Source: JBBEAM01 sp040882845
Lineage (GTDB): Bacteria > Pseudomonadota > Alphaproteobacteria > Kiloniellales > DSM-21159
Length of the DNA stretch: 40,851 bases
Assembly (NCBI GenBank): GCA_040882845.1
Contig: JBBEAM010000012.1
Span: 1-40,851, forward strand
Direction of reading: 5' to 3'
The position numbers were made by a program, and so were the translations under genes. Below are positions 13,691 to 22,275 of the stretch, piece after piece; within the stretch, counting starts at the first letter, position 1; each line of letters begins with the position of its first letter. The notes beneath the pieces are model-generated. The model had not been told where the DNA came from. It saw only the letters and a list, made by a program, of their open reading frames with translations, and ran no database searches.

Positions 13691-16516
13691 ATGACCGCTT
13701 CCGCAGACACCATCTCCCTAGCCGTCAATGGCGAGAGCCTCGAGGTGAGAGCGGGGTCGGCGACGCTATTGGACGTGCTGCGGGAGGATCTCGGCTGCAC
13801 GGGGGCGAAGAAGGCCTGCGACAACGGCGAGTGCGGAAGCTGCATCGTCGTCATGGACGGAAAACCGACGAAGTCCTGCCTGCTGCCGGCGGCCCGCGCC
13901 GCCGGTAAATCGGTGCTGACGATCGAGGGGCTGTCGCCCGACGCAAAGGACCTGAAGGCGGGCGACGATCTTTCGATCCTGCACCCCTTGCAGCGCGCTT
14001 TCCTGGAAAAGGGCGCGACTCAGTGCGGCTTCTGCATTCCGGGGATGATTATGAAGGCGCACACTCTGCTGCAGAGTAAGCCGGACCCGAGCCGCGAGGA
14101 GATCGTCAAAGGTCTGTCGAAAAATCTCTGCCGCTGTACCGGCTATACCAAGATCATCGAGGCAGTGCGCTACGCAGCCGATCTCATCAACGGCCAAAGC
14201 ACCTCGGCTTCGGAGATCGAACTGGCCAACGGTCGTGCGGTGGGGCGCAGCGTCGCCCGGTTCGACAGTCCTGCAACGGTCAACGGGGCGGCCAAGTACG
14301 GTGCGGATCTCAAGCTGCCCGGCATGCTCTACGGCAAGCTGCTGCGCAGCGAGGTGCATCACGCGCGCATCCTCTCGCTCGACGTCAGCGAGGCAGCCGC
14401 CATGCCCGGTGTCGAAGCCGTGGTGACGGCAGACGACATACCGGGTACGCCCTATCTGCCCAACTGCCAACCGCAGGTCTTCGTCTTTCCCAAGGATCGG
14501 ATCCGCTTCAAGGGCGAGGCGCTGGCCGCCGTCGCCGCCATTTCCGAAGAAATCGCCGAGGCAGCGCTGAGGAAGATCAAACTTGAGATCGAAGAGCTGC
14601 CGCATGCCGTGGAGATTATCGAGGCCGCGCACCCCGGCGCGGCGCCGCTCTATGAAGGTTCGTCACGGCTCTCGCCGCCGGAAGAGATCGGCTGCGGAGA
14701 TATCGAGGCGGGGTTCGCCGCGGCCGACGTGATCGTGGAGAACGAGTACACGGTTCCGGTGCGCGAGCACGCCGCGATGGAGCCGGAGTCGGCGCTGGCC
14801 ACCTATGAAGATGGCAAGCTGACCTTGCAGACCGGTCTCTATCACGCTTTCGTCCAGGGGACGGCCTCGATTTCCAACAACCTGAGCCTGGCCGAGAAAG
14901 ACGTACGGATCGTCTGTCCGGCCATGGGCGGCAACTTCGGCACCCGCGGAGATACCCTGATCGCCGTGGTTTCCGGTCTGCTCGCCATGAAGACTGCGCG
15001 TCCTGTACGGATGGTCTTCAGCCGCGCGGAGTCGCTGCTCGGGTCCTGCAAGGCGCCCTCGGTCAACATGCGCTTCCGCACCGGCGCGACGCGCGACGGC
15101 CGGGTTGTGGCGGTCGATGCGGAGATTCTGCACGGTGCTGGATCCTGGGCACCTTTCATGATCGACAAGACGACCAAGGGCGCCGAGCTCTGCTACTACG
15201 AGACGCTGGGCGCGTTGCTTTCGCACGTCACCGGCCCCTACGAGATCGCCAATGTGCGCGCACGCGCTTGGGACGTTCTGACCAATGGTCCGCGCTATGT
15301 CCCGTTGCGGGGCACCAACGCCAACTACCTGCCGCTGGCCTATGAATCGCAGATGGATCTGGTGGCCGAGAAGCTTGGCCTCGATCCGATCGACGTCCGC
15401 CTGAAGAACGCGATCCGCATCGGCTCGACCACGCACTTCGGTCAGACGCTCAAGGAAAGCGTGTCGATGGTCGATGAACTGGAGCTGTTGAAGCCGCATT
15501 ACCAGGAGGCGCGCGCCCGCTTGGACGCCCGCCGCGCGGCGGCGGAGGGGCCATGGCGCGCCGGACTCGGCGTCGGCGCCGGATGGCGCAACATCGGTTA
15601 CCTCAAGACCAAGATCACCGCCGGCTGCGAGCTCGACGAAGAGGGCAAGGTTCATGTCATGGCCGGCACGGTGGAGCAGGGGCAGGGGCCGACCACCCAG
15701 TTCGCGCAGATCGCCGCCGATGCCGTGGGGGTCGCGATGGATCGGATGCGGGTCACGCTTGGCGATACGGATGCTGCCCCCTATCCGGTCCCGACCTTCA
15801 GTTCGATCTCCACTGTCGGCACCGGGCGGGCCGTGCATATGGCGGCAGAGACTCTGCGCGGGAAGATTCTGGAAACCGCAGCGGAGATGCTGCAGACCGC
15901 GGCCGACAAGGTGGCGATCGCGGGAAGCAGGGCGATCGTCGCTGCGCAACCCGAAGTCGGCGTGGAGCTTGCCGAGATCGGCCGTCAATTTGCCGCCCGT
16001 GGAGAACGCTTGCTTGCGGAATCCGAGCTGGAGTGGGTCGGCGAGGCGCCGAATATCCTTTACGGCTACAACGCCGGCCTGATCGAACTCGACGTCAACA
16101 CCGAAACCGGCCAAGTCCGTTTGCTCAACCATGTCAACGTCTGCGATCCTGGTACGCGGGTCAATCCGCTGGCGGTCGACGGACAGATCGACGGCGGCAT
16201 CGCTTTCGGCGTCGGCTTCGCCTTGAGCGAGCGCTTCCACCCCGACAACGACCCCAGCTTAACCGCCTACGGTCTGCCGTCGACCCGGCAGATGCCGGAA
16301 AGCGTGACGCGCTTGTATGTCGAGGATCCGCTTGAGCGAGGGCCCTTCGGCGCAAAAAGCATGGCGGAGCATCCGGGAATCTCGCCGATACCCGCGATTG
16401 TCAATGCCATCTCCAATGCAATCGGAACGAGAGTGCGTGACATTCCGGCCACGCCAGATCGAATCAAGGCCGCCATCGCCGCAGGGTCGCAGGCGGCAGT
16501 GGAGCCGGAACTCTAA
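13691..16516 (+). CDS. FAD-less molybdenum hydroxylase (2Fe-2S domains fused to Mo-binding subunit)
   Basis: A 941-residue xanthine oxidase family enzyme that should hydroxylate an aldehyde or N-heterocycle at a molybdopterin centre, taking oxygen from water. Residues 1 to about 85 hold a plant-type [2Fe-2S] cluster (Cys43, Cys48, Cys51, Cys63); residues about 95-165 hold the helical [2Fe-2S] domain (Cys112, Cys115, Cys147, Cys149). From about 190 the molybdenum domains follow, with GGNFGTRGD, GTVEQGQG and, near the end, AKSMAEHPG with the probable catalytic Glu893. There is no FAD domain and no CoxM-like gene nearby, the architecture of Desulfovibrio gigas aldehyde oxidoreductase. The usual RGFG segment is altered to LRGTNANY, so the substrate may be unusual. 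Electrons may go to the divergently encoded ferredoxin. First gene of the plus-strand operon. Confidence 0.92.
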   Translation: MTASADTISLAVNGESLEVRAGSATLLDVLREDLGCTGAKKACDNGECGSCIVVMDGKPTKSCLLPAARAAGKSVLTIEGLSPDAKDLKAGDDLSILHPLQRAFLEKGATQCGFCIPGMIMKAHTLLQSKPDPSREEIVKGLSKNLCRCTGYTKIIEAVRYAADLINGQSTSASEIELANGRAVGRSVARFDSPATVNGAAKYGADLKLPGMLYGKLLRSEVHHARILSLDVSEAAAMPGVEAVVTADDIPGTPYLPNCQPQVFVFPKDRIRFKGEALAAVAAISEEIAEAALRKIKLEIEELPHAVEIIEAAHPGAAPLYEGSSRLSPPEEIGCGDIEAGFAAADVIVENEYTVPVREHAAMEPESALATYEDGKLTLQTGLYHAFVQGTASISNNLSLAEKDVRIVCPAMGGNFGTRGDTLIAVVSGLLAMKTARPVRMVFSRAESLLGSCKAPSVNMRFRTGATRDGRVVAVDAEILHGAGSWAPFMIDKTTKGAELCYYETLGALLSHVTGPYEIANVRARAWDVLTNGPRYVPLRGTNANYLPLAYESQMDLVAEKLGLDPIDVRLKNAIRIGSTTHFGQTLKESVSMVDELELLKPHYQEARARLDARRAAAEGPWRAGLGVGAGWRNIGYLKTKITAGCELDEEGKVHVMAGTVEQGQGPTTQFAQIAADAVGVAMDRMRVTLGDTDAAPYPVPTFSSISTVGTGRAVHMAAETLRGKILETAAEMLQTAADKVAIAGSRAIVAAQPEVGVELAEIGRQFAARGERLLAESELEWVGEAPNILYGYNAGLIELDVNTETGQVRLLNHVNVCDPGTRVNPLAVDGQIDGGIAFGVGFALSERFHPDNDPSLTAYGLPSTRQMPESVTRLYVEDPLERGPFGAKSMAEHPGISPIPAIVNAISNAIGTRVRDIPATPDRIKAAIAAGSQAAVEPEL

Positions 16517-16593
16517 CCCGCCCTGGACGATTCACCTGCAGGTGGCGTGCCGTGGCGACATTTTGAGCGTAAAATATAAACAGGGAGACGACA

Positions 16594-17616
16594 ATGACTG
16601 AGCAGAAAACAACCACCCGAAAATCCAACCGCAGACAATTCATGAAGACCGCCGGCCTCACCGCCGGGGCCTTGTTCCTGGCCGGCCGGGCGCCTGCCTA
16701 CAGCGCGGGAACGCGCAAGCTTCGCTACATCGCCTTCGTCAACCGCGAGAGCGTGTGGGGCAAGCCTTACGACTTCCTCGCGCAGGAGGTCGACAGCATG
16801 TCCGGGGGCGAGCTGAAGATCGAGTACGCCGGCGGCGGCGAAGTGGTTTCGGCCTTCGATGCGCCGGAAACCATCGCCAACGGCGTGTTCGACATGTGCC
16901 ATACCGCCAATTCCTATTTTGCCGGCCGCATGCCCTCTTCGATCTCGCTGGCCAGCGGACAGGCTTCGGTGGAGAGTCTCTATGCCTCGGGCGCCCTCGC
17001 GGCCTACGACGAGATCCTGCAGGCGCAGCACGGCCTGAAGCTGCTTGGCGTACCTTTGAGCGGCGTCGGCTATATCTTTCAGGTTGCCGGCAAGCCGGAG
17101 AATTTGACCTACTACAAAGGCAAGAAGATTCGCTCGATCCCGCTCTATGACGCCATTCTTGAGGAACTGGGCGCGACTCCGGTGACGACCTCGCCGGCGG
17201 AGGCCTATACTTCCATGGAGCGCGGGATTGTCGCGGGCCTCGGTTGGCCGGAGCTCGGCCTCACCGATTTCAAATTCTATGAGCAGGCGAAGTACGTCAT
17301 GGCGCCGAGCTTCTACCAGCTGCGCACCGCGACGCTGATCAATCCCAACTCCTTCGCTAGTCTGCCGGAGCCGCTCCAGCAGGTTCTGCTCGATGCCTCC
17401 AAGTCGGCCGACCTGATCGGCGCTACCTGGACCAAGGAAAAGCGTGACGCCGAATACGCCGAGATGGCCGAGAACGGCGTCGAGATCGTCACCTTGGCGG
17501 ATGCCCAGGCGCAGCAGTTCGTTCAGATGACGGAGGATAAGCTCTGGTCGCGGATCGTCGAGCTCGATGCCGAGGCCGGCAACCGCTTGAAGCCGCTGTT
17601 CGATAAGGCTGCATGA
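16594..17616 (+). CDS. TRAP transporter solute-binding protein (DctP family)
   Basis: A 340-residue periplasmic binding protein. The N-terminus carries a twin-arginine signal, SNRRQFMKTAGLTAGALFLA, so it should be exported folded by Tat. The mature part shows the DctP fold, with the helix and strand pattern around GELKIEYAGGGEVVSAFDAPETIANGVFD written in two blocks, and GKKIRSIP where the substrate-carboxylate arginine is expected. The start has AGGGAG 7 bp upstream. It lies 77 bp after the molybdenum hydroxylase gene and supplies the DctQM pair. The substrate is probably an organic acid, possibly the one oxidised by the molybdoenzyme. Confidence 0.9.
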   Translation: MTEQKTTTRKSNRRQFMKTAGLTAGALFLAGRAPAYSAGTRKLRYIAFVNRESVWGKPYDFLAQEVDSMSGGELKIEYAGGGEVVSAFDAPETIANGVFDMCHTANSYFAGRMPSSISLASGQASVESLYASGALAAYDEILQAQHGLKLLGVPLSGVGYIFQVAGKPENLTYYKGKKIRSIPLYDAILEELGATPVTTSPAEAYTSMERGIVAGLGWPELGLTDFKFYEQAKYVMAPSFYQLRTATLINPNSFASLPEPLQQVLLDASKSADLIGATWTKEKRDAEYAEMAENGVEIVTLADAQAQQFVQMTEDKLWSRIVELDAEAGNRLKPLFDKAA

Positions 17617-17645
17617 TCCTTCGGGTACCAGGCAATCAACGCATG

Positions 17646-17676
17646 GGCGAGCCTCTCCATCTGCGAGAGGCTCGCC
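17646..17676 (+). promoter_or_regulatory. Intercistronic 12-bp hairpin after dctP
   Basis: A perfect 12-bp stem, GGCGAGCCTCTC (17646-17657) with GAGAGGCTCGCC (17665-17676), around a 7-nt loop, lies 29 bp after the binding-protein stop. No T tract follows, so it is unlikely to be a full terminator. It may stabilise the upstream mRNA or reduce readthrough so that binding protein exceeds the membrane subunits. The ABC operon has a similar hairpin at 6430-6454. Confidence 0.65.
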
Positions 17677-17701
17677 TGCCATCGAGAGGATACCCGCAGA
17701 G

Positions 17702-18277
17702 ATGAGCGTGATGCGGCTCTACCGCGGCTACGAACGCTTTGCCGCCGTGCTCGCCGCGATCGCAGCCTTCCTGATCCTGGCGATGAGCTTCTGGATCACC
17801 TACGACGTCGTGACCCGCACCCTGTTCGATTTCGCCTCGCCCTGGGCTTTCGACTTGGCGGAGTACGCGCTGGTCTGGATCACCTTCCTGGGGGCGCCCT
17901 GGGTGCTGTTGCAGGATCGCCATATCCGGATCGAACTGCTGACGGAGCAGCTGCCCATCGGCGCGCAGCGGCTTCTTGGGATCGCGATGTCCACACTCGC
18001 CTTTTTCGTGTGTCTGCTTCTGGCCTGGATCACCGCCGAGGCGGCCATCGGCTACTATCAGGGCGACGCGATGATGCCGCGGATCTGGCGAATTCCCAAG
18101 GTCTGGCCCTATCTGATCCTGCCGGTCGGCAGCGTCCTGCTGGGCATCGCCTTCGTATTGCGCCTGGCGCTCTACTTCACCGCCCCGAACCCCGAAGCCG
18201 CGCTGCGGGAGCGGGCCGCCGCCGGCCAGGCAAGCGAGCCTGAAGCCGGCGCCATCGAAGCCAAGGAAGCTCTGTGA
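17702..18277 (+). CDS. TRAP transporter small membrane subunit (DctQ family)
   Basis: A 191-residue membrane protein with four hydrophobic segments (about 20-40, 55-75, 97-117 and 138-158), normal for DctQ. It contains the family-type RHIRIELL after a WVLLQD segment. The C-terminal 30 residues are polar, and Ala- and Glu-rich. Start ATG 17702 has GAGAGG upstream; an ATG at 17711 is also possible. Its stop overlaps the start of the next gene, the usual QM coupling. Confidence 0.9.
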   Translation: MSVMRLYRGYERFAAVLAAIAAFLILAMSFWITYDVVTRTLFDFASPWAFDLAEYALVWITFLGAPWVLLQDRHIRIELLTEQLPIGAQRLLGIAMSTLAFFVCLLLAWITAEAAIGYYQGDAMMPRIWRIPKVWPYLILPVGSVLLGIAFVLRLALYFTAPNPEAALRERAAAGQASEPEAGAIEAKEAL

Positions 18278-19593
18278 TGGAGTTCGGCCTGCTTGGCAAC
18301 ATTACCTTCTTCTTCGGACTTCTGATGATTTTCATGTTGAGCGGCATGCCGGTCGCCTTCGGCTTCCTGACGCTCACCATCGCCGGATCTTTCCTGTTCT
18401 TCGGCGGAGGCAGCGGTCTTTCCCTCATCGCAACCAATACCTTCACCTCGGTCGGCCAGTTCGCGCTCATTCCTATTCCGCTGTTCATCCTGATGGGCGA
18501 GCTGTTGATGCGCACCGGCCTTGCCGCCAAGACCGTCGAGGCTGTCGACCTCTGGATTGGCCGAATCCCAGGACGACTGTCGCTTTCCGCGGTCGGAGGC
18601 GGCACGTTGTTCGGCGCCCTGAGCGGTGCCAGCATGGCTTCGGTTGCGATGCTGGGCTCCACGCTGGTGCCGGAAATGTCGAAGCGCGGCTACCGGGCTC
18701 CCATGTCGGTCGGCGCCATTCTCGCTGGCGGCGGACTTGCGGTCCTGATTCCACCGAGCGCGCTGGGCGTTCTGCTCGGCGCCCTTGCCAAGGTTTCGAT
18801 CTCGGAACTGCTGCTGGCCGGCATCCTGCCGGGTCTGTTGCTGGCAGCACTGTATTTCGCCTACTTCGCGATCCGCGCCAAGCTGCAGCCGCACCTGGCG
18901 CCGCCCTACGACGCGCCGCGCATTTCGCTGCGCGCCAAGCTGCTCAGCCTGGTCAATATCCTTCCTCTGCTCGGCCTGATCCTCGTGGTCACCGGCTTCA
19001 TCTTCCTCGGCATCGCGACCCCCTCTGAAGCCGCCGCCATGGGCGTTGCCGCGACCCTCGTCCTGGCTGCGGGCTATCGGCGGCTGACCTGGGCGGCAGT
19101 CAAGATTTCCCTGATGTCGAGCTTGCAGACAACCTCAATGATCCTGCTCGTGATCGTCGCCTCTCAGGGTTTCAGCCAGCTGCTCTCGGTCACCGGCACC
19201 ACCTCGGCGCTGGTTTCGACGGTCTCCGAGCTCGACGTGCATCCCCTGGTGATGGTGATCATCATGCAGTTGATCGTCCTGCTGCTCGGCTGCTTTATCG
19301 ACACCATCTCGATCATGCTGGTCGCGATTCCGGTCTTCATGCCGCTGGTGCTCGCCTTCGGGATCGATCCGATCTGGTTTTCCATCCTGATCCTGGTTCA
19401 GCTCGAACTGGCCGGTATCACGCCGCCCTTTGGCGTCCTGCTGTTCGTCATGAAGGGGGTGCAGCAGCATCTGAAGATTTTTGAGATCTACAAGGCGGCG
19501 CTGCCGATCGTTGTCATCCAACTGCTGCTGGTCGCCCTTCTGATGGCCTTTCCGGCAATCGTTCTAACTTTGCCAGACTTGATGATGAGGTAG
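18277..19593 (+). CDS. TRAP transporter large membrane subunit (DctM family)
   Basis: A 438-residue permease of the ion-transporter superfamily with about twelve membrane segments. Typical DctM stretches are LSGMPVAFGF near the start, GALSGASMASVAMLGS and PPSALGVLLG in the middle, and FIDTISIMLVAIPVFMPL late. The ATG at 18277 overlaps the DctQ stop as TGATG and has AAGGAAG 6 bp upstream; a GTG directly before it is a weaker choice. It uses an ion gradient to import the ligand of the upstream binding protein. Confidence 0.92.
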   Translation: MEFGLLGNITFFFGLLMIFMLSGMPVAFGFLTLTIAGSFLFFGGGSGLSLIATNTFTSVGQFALIPIPLFILMGELLMRTGLAAKTVEAVDLWIGRIPGRLSLSAVGGGTLFGALSGASMASVAMLGSTLVPEMSKRGYRAPMSVGAILAGGGLAVLIPPSALGVLLGALAKVSISELLLAGILPGLLLAALYFAYFAIRAKLQPHLAPPYDAPRISLRAKLLSLVNILPLLGLILVVTGFIFLGIATPSEAAAMGVAATLVLAAGYRRLTWAAVKISLMSSLQTTSMILLVIVASQGFSQLLSVTGTTSALVSTVSELDVHPLVMVIIMQLIVLLLGCFIDTISIMLVAIPVFMPLVLAFGIDPIWFSILILVQLELAGITPPFGVLLFVMKGVQQHLKIFEIYKAALPIVVIQLLLVALLMAFPAIVLTLPDLMMR

Positions 19594-19636
19594 TCGAGCT
19601 CGCTGCGATCAGGGCGCCTGGGTGGAAGGAGTGCAA

Positions 19637-21346
19637 GTGAGCGATCGAGACGGAAAAACCTATGATCTTGTCGTACTGGGCGGCGGTGCGGCGGGGATGA
19701 CCGCGGCCCTGACGGCCCGCCTGCATGGGCTTGAGCCGCTTTTGCTTGAGAGCAGTGCCTGTCTCGGCGGCGCGACCGCGGTCTCCGCGGGATCGGTATG
19801 GGTGCCGAACGCACTGCCCGGGACCTCGGAGGACAGTTTGGAGGGAGCGCGGCGCTATCTCGCCCTCGCGGTGGGGGAGCACGGCAGTGCGGTCCTGCGC
19901 GAAGCTTTCCTCTCCCAGGGTCCGGCCATGATCAAGCTGCTCGGCGAGGAGACTGCCGTGCGTTTCGCGCCCTATCCGCACCATCCAGACTACCTGCAGC
20001 ATGTTGACGGCGCGACTCTCTGCGGCCGTTCCCTGGAGCCCTTACCCTTCGACGGGCGGAGGTTGGGGCAAGCCTTTGCCTTGTTGCGTCCGCCGATTCC
20101 CGAATTCCTGCTGCTAGGCGGCATGATGGTCAGCCGGGACGATATCCGCCATCTGCTCGCCTTTCCGAAAACGCCGGCTGCGATCCGCCACGTTAGCGGG
20201 CTACTTGGGCGCTACTTTCTCGACCGGCTGCGCTGGCCCCGCGGCACGAGATTGGTCATGGGCAACGCCTTGGCCGCCCGCCTGCTGTATGCGCTGCGCA
20301 GCCTCGATATCGAGATCCGAACCGAGGCATCGGTACGCAATCTGAACTCGAGAGGGAAAGAAGGTTTCGAACTGACGGTAGATCTTCCCGGCGATGCCGG
20401 TCTGGTGATCCAGGCGCGGCGCGGCGTCGTGCTCGCCACCGGCGGATTCTCTCACCACAGCGTTCTGCGCCAAAGGTTGTTCCCAAAGCCGGTGGCGGAG
20501 CATTCCGTCGTACCGGCTTGCAACGCAGGCGGCGGTATCGAGCTGGGACTGGCTGCCGGAGGCGCTCTCGGCAAGGCCGAGGCGGACCCGGCCTTCTGGG
20601 CTCCGGTTTCCTTGCGGCGACGGCGCGACGGCACGACTGCGGTGTTTCCGCATTTCGTTCTCGATCGCGGTAAGCCAGGCTTGATCGCGGTGAATCGAGC
20701 CGGCCGGCGCTTCGTTAATGAGGCGACGAGCTATCAGCGCTTCGTGGAGGCGATGTACCGCGCTCATGACGACGCGGCTTCGATCCCCTGCGCCTTCATC
20801 TGCGACGCGGAGTTCCTCCGCCGCTACGGTCTTGGCATGATCCGGCCCCGGCAGCGGCGAATCGCTCCCTTTCTCAAAGACGGCTATTTGGTCACCGCGT
20901 CCACGCTACGCGAACTTGCGGGGAAACTCCGGATCGACCCTGCGGGCCTGGAGGAGAGCGTGGCGCGCCACAACCGCTTTGCCGCGGAGGGGCGGGACCT
21001 GGATTTCGCCAAGGGCGAGGAAGCCTATAGCCGCAACCTTGGAGACCCGAATCATACACCGAATCCCTGCCTGGGACCGCTCGACAAGCCGCCGTTCTTC
21101 GCTGTCAGGGTCTTCCCCGGAGATATCGGGACCAGCATTGGGTTGCAAACCGACGAGTACGCGCGGGTGTTGCGTGCCGATGGGACCGCAATAGCAGGCC
21201 TCTATGCCTGCGGCAACGACATGCAGTCGCTCATGGGCGGCATCTATCCAGGACCAGGCGCGACGATCGGCCCGGCGATGACCTTCGGCTACATCGCGGC
21301 AAGGCATGCCGCCAGAGGCCGGGAATCGAGAGGTGAACATGACTGA
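19637..21346 (+). CDS. FAD-dependent oxidoreductase, KstD/fumarate reductase flavoprotein-like
   Basis: A 569-residue flavoprotein of the FAD_binding_2 class. The dinucleotide motif GGGAAG lies at 15-20 within LVVLGGGAAGMTAALTA, and the C-terminal FAD block GLYACGNDMQSLMGG...YPGPGATIGPAMTFGYIA is of the type seen in 3-ketosteroid 1-dehydrogenases and related dehydrogenases. No heme or signal peptide is seen, so it is cytoplasmic. Three in-frame GTGs compete; the one at 19637 has GGAAGGAG 5 bp upstream and is chosen. It ends the operon with the molybdoenzyme and TRAP genes and probably catalyses a dehydrogenation or ene-reduction in the same pathway. It is not the missing FAD subunit of the molybdoenzyme, which belongs to a different family. 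Confidence 0.88.
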   Translation: MSDRDGKTYDLVVLGGGAAGMTAALTARLHGLEPLLLESSACLGGATAVSAGSVWVPNALPGTSEDSLEGARRYLALAVGEHGSAVLREAFLSQGPAMIKLLGEETAVRFAPYPHHPDYLQHVDGATLCGRSLEPLPFDGRRLGQAFALLRPPIPEFLLLGGMMVSRDDIRHLLAFPKTPAAIRHVSGLLGRYFLDRLRWPRGTRLVMGNALAARLLYALRSLDIEIRTEASVRNLNSRGKEGFELTVDLPGDAGLVIQARRGVVLATGGFSHHSVLRQRLFPKPVAEHSVVPACNAGGGIELGLAAGGALGKAEADPAFWAPVSLRRRRDGTTAVFPHFVLDRGKPGLIAVNRAGRRFVNEATSYQRFVEAMYRAHDDAASIPCAFICDAEFLRRYGLGMIRPRQRRIAPFLKDGYLVTASTLRELAGKLRIDPAGLEESVARHNRFAAEGRDLDFAKGEEAYSRNLGDPNHTPNPCLGPLDKPPFFAVRVFPGDIGTSIGLQTDEYARVLRADGTAIAGLYACGNDMQSLMGGIYPGPGATIGPAMTFGYIAARHAARGRESRGEHD

Positions 21347-21627
21347 GCCATCCCGACTGTGCGCGGCCCGCTCGGACCGGAGCCCATCAGTACGAGGCAG
21401 CGCGGCGAAGCTTCCCACCTTTCGGCTGAATCTCGCGCCGCATCTGCTTTATGCTGCGGGCGATACCGGATTGCTCGCGGCCCAGAGACGGACGGATTTT
21501 TTTGGTCACTGTTCCGGTGGCCTTTCCGGTAAAGGTTTCGACCCTCCCGACGAGGCTGCTGAGAGAGACAGGGAAGACCTGACGATCCGCGGCTTCGATT
21601 CGATCAACGAAAGAGGGTGAAAGCCCC
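21347..21627. other. Spacer between flavoprotein and TetR genes
   Basis: This is a 281-bp stretch. A plus-strand frame starting ATG 21339 (overlapping the flavoprotein stop) runs to 21620, but its composition (many Arg, Ser, Pro and Asp without pattern) and lack of a ribosome binding site argue against a gene. It contains a run of seven T at about 21498-21504 without a convincing stem. No copy of the TAAGTAA operator is seen. The TetR promoter must lie here but cannot be placed. Confidence 0.4.
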
Positions 21628-22275
21628 ATGAAACGCAATGCGGACGGCACGGTTGCCAAGCGCGATGCCGCGGCGACCAAGGAACGCATCACCAAGGCGG
21701 CCCTCGCCGAGTTCGGCACCAAGGGATATGGCGGCGCGCGGATGGCCACCATCGCCAAGAAGGCGCGTTGCAACATCCGTATGCTGTACCACTACTTCAG
21801 CGGCAAACAGCAGCTCTATCTGGCGTGTCTGGAGCGGGTTTACACCAATATCCGCGAGGCGGAGCGGGCCCTCAATCTTCTGGAACTCGAGCCCGAGGAA
21901 GCAATCCGTCAGCTGGTCGACGTCACTTTCAGCCACATGGCCGAGAACCGCGATTTCGTGCAGATCGCCGGTGTCGAGAATACCCTGCGCGGACGTTTCC
22001 TGAAGAACGTCGCGCCGGTTCCCAGTGCCGCGCTCGACCACATCGAGACGATTCGCAAGATTCTCGCTTGCGGCCAGGAGCGTGGGATCTTCCGCGAGGA
22101 TATCGACGCCCTGCAGCTCTACGTTTCGATCCTGGCGCTCAGCTACCTGCATCTTTCGAACCAGTACACCCTCTCGATCACCTACGGCACCGACCTGGGC
22201 GATGCGGCCTGGCTGCGCGACAGAAGAACGCATGTCCGCGAGATGGTGACTGCCTACGTGAAGCGGTCTGCCTAA
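21628..22275 (+). CDS. TetR-family transcriptional regulator
   Basis: A 215-residue regulator. The TetR DNA-binding region spans about residues 15-65: ATKERITKAALAEFGTKGYG, then MATIAKKARCNIRMLYHYFSGKQQLY, the family helix-turn-helix. The remainder is the helical ligand-binding domain, including VPSAALDHIETIRKIL. It is the nearest regulator to the operators at 13482-13499 and 13636-13653 and to the molybdoenzyme operon that ends just before it, so it probably represses both divergent operons until a pathway compound binds. Its stop overlaps that of the convergent dehydrogenase gene by 4 bp. Confidence 0.9.
   Translation: MKRNADGTVAKRDAAATKERITKAALAEFGTKGYGGARMATIAKKARCNIRMLYHYFSGKQQLYLACLERVYTNIREAERALNLLELEPEEAIRQLVDVTFSHMAENRDFVQIAGVENTLRGRFLKNVAPVPSAALDHIETIRKILACGQERGIFREDIDALQLYVSILALSYLHLSNQYTLSITYGTDLGDAAWLRDRRTHVREMVTAYVKRSA

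Noticed and set aside
19637..21346. Flavoprotein as the missing FAD subunit of the molybdenum hydroxylase
   Set aside because: Its GGGAAG and C-terminal FAD blocks are of the FAD_binding_2/KstD class, not the PCMH/CoxM fold used by xanthine dehydrogenase family enzymes.
21339..21620. Plus-strand ORF overlapping the flavoprotein stop
   Set aside because: The ATG overlap looks like coupling, but the 94 residues have no regular structure, no ribosome binding site and no recognisable family.
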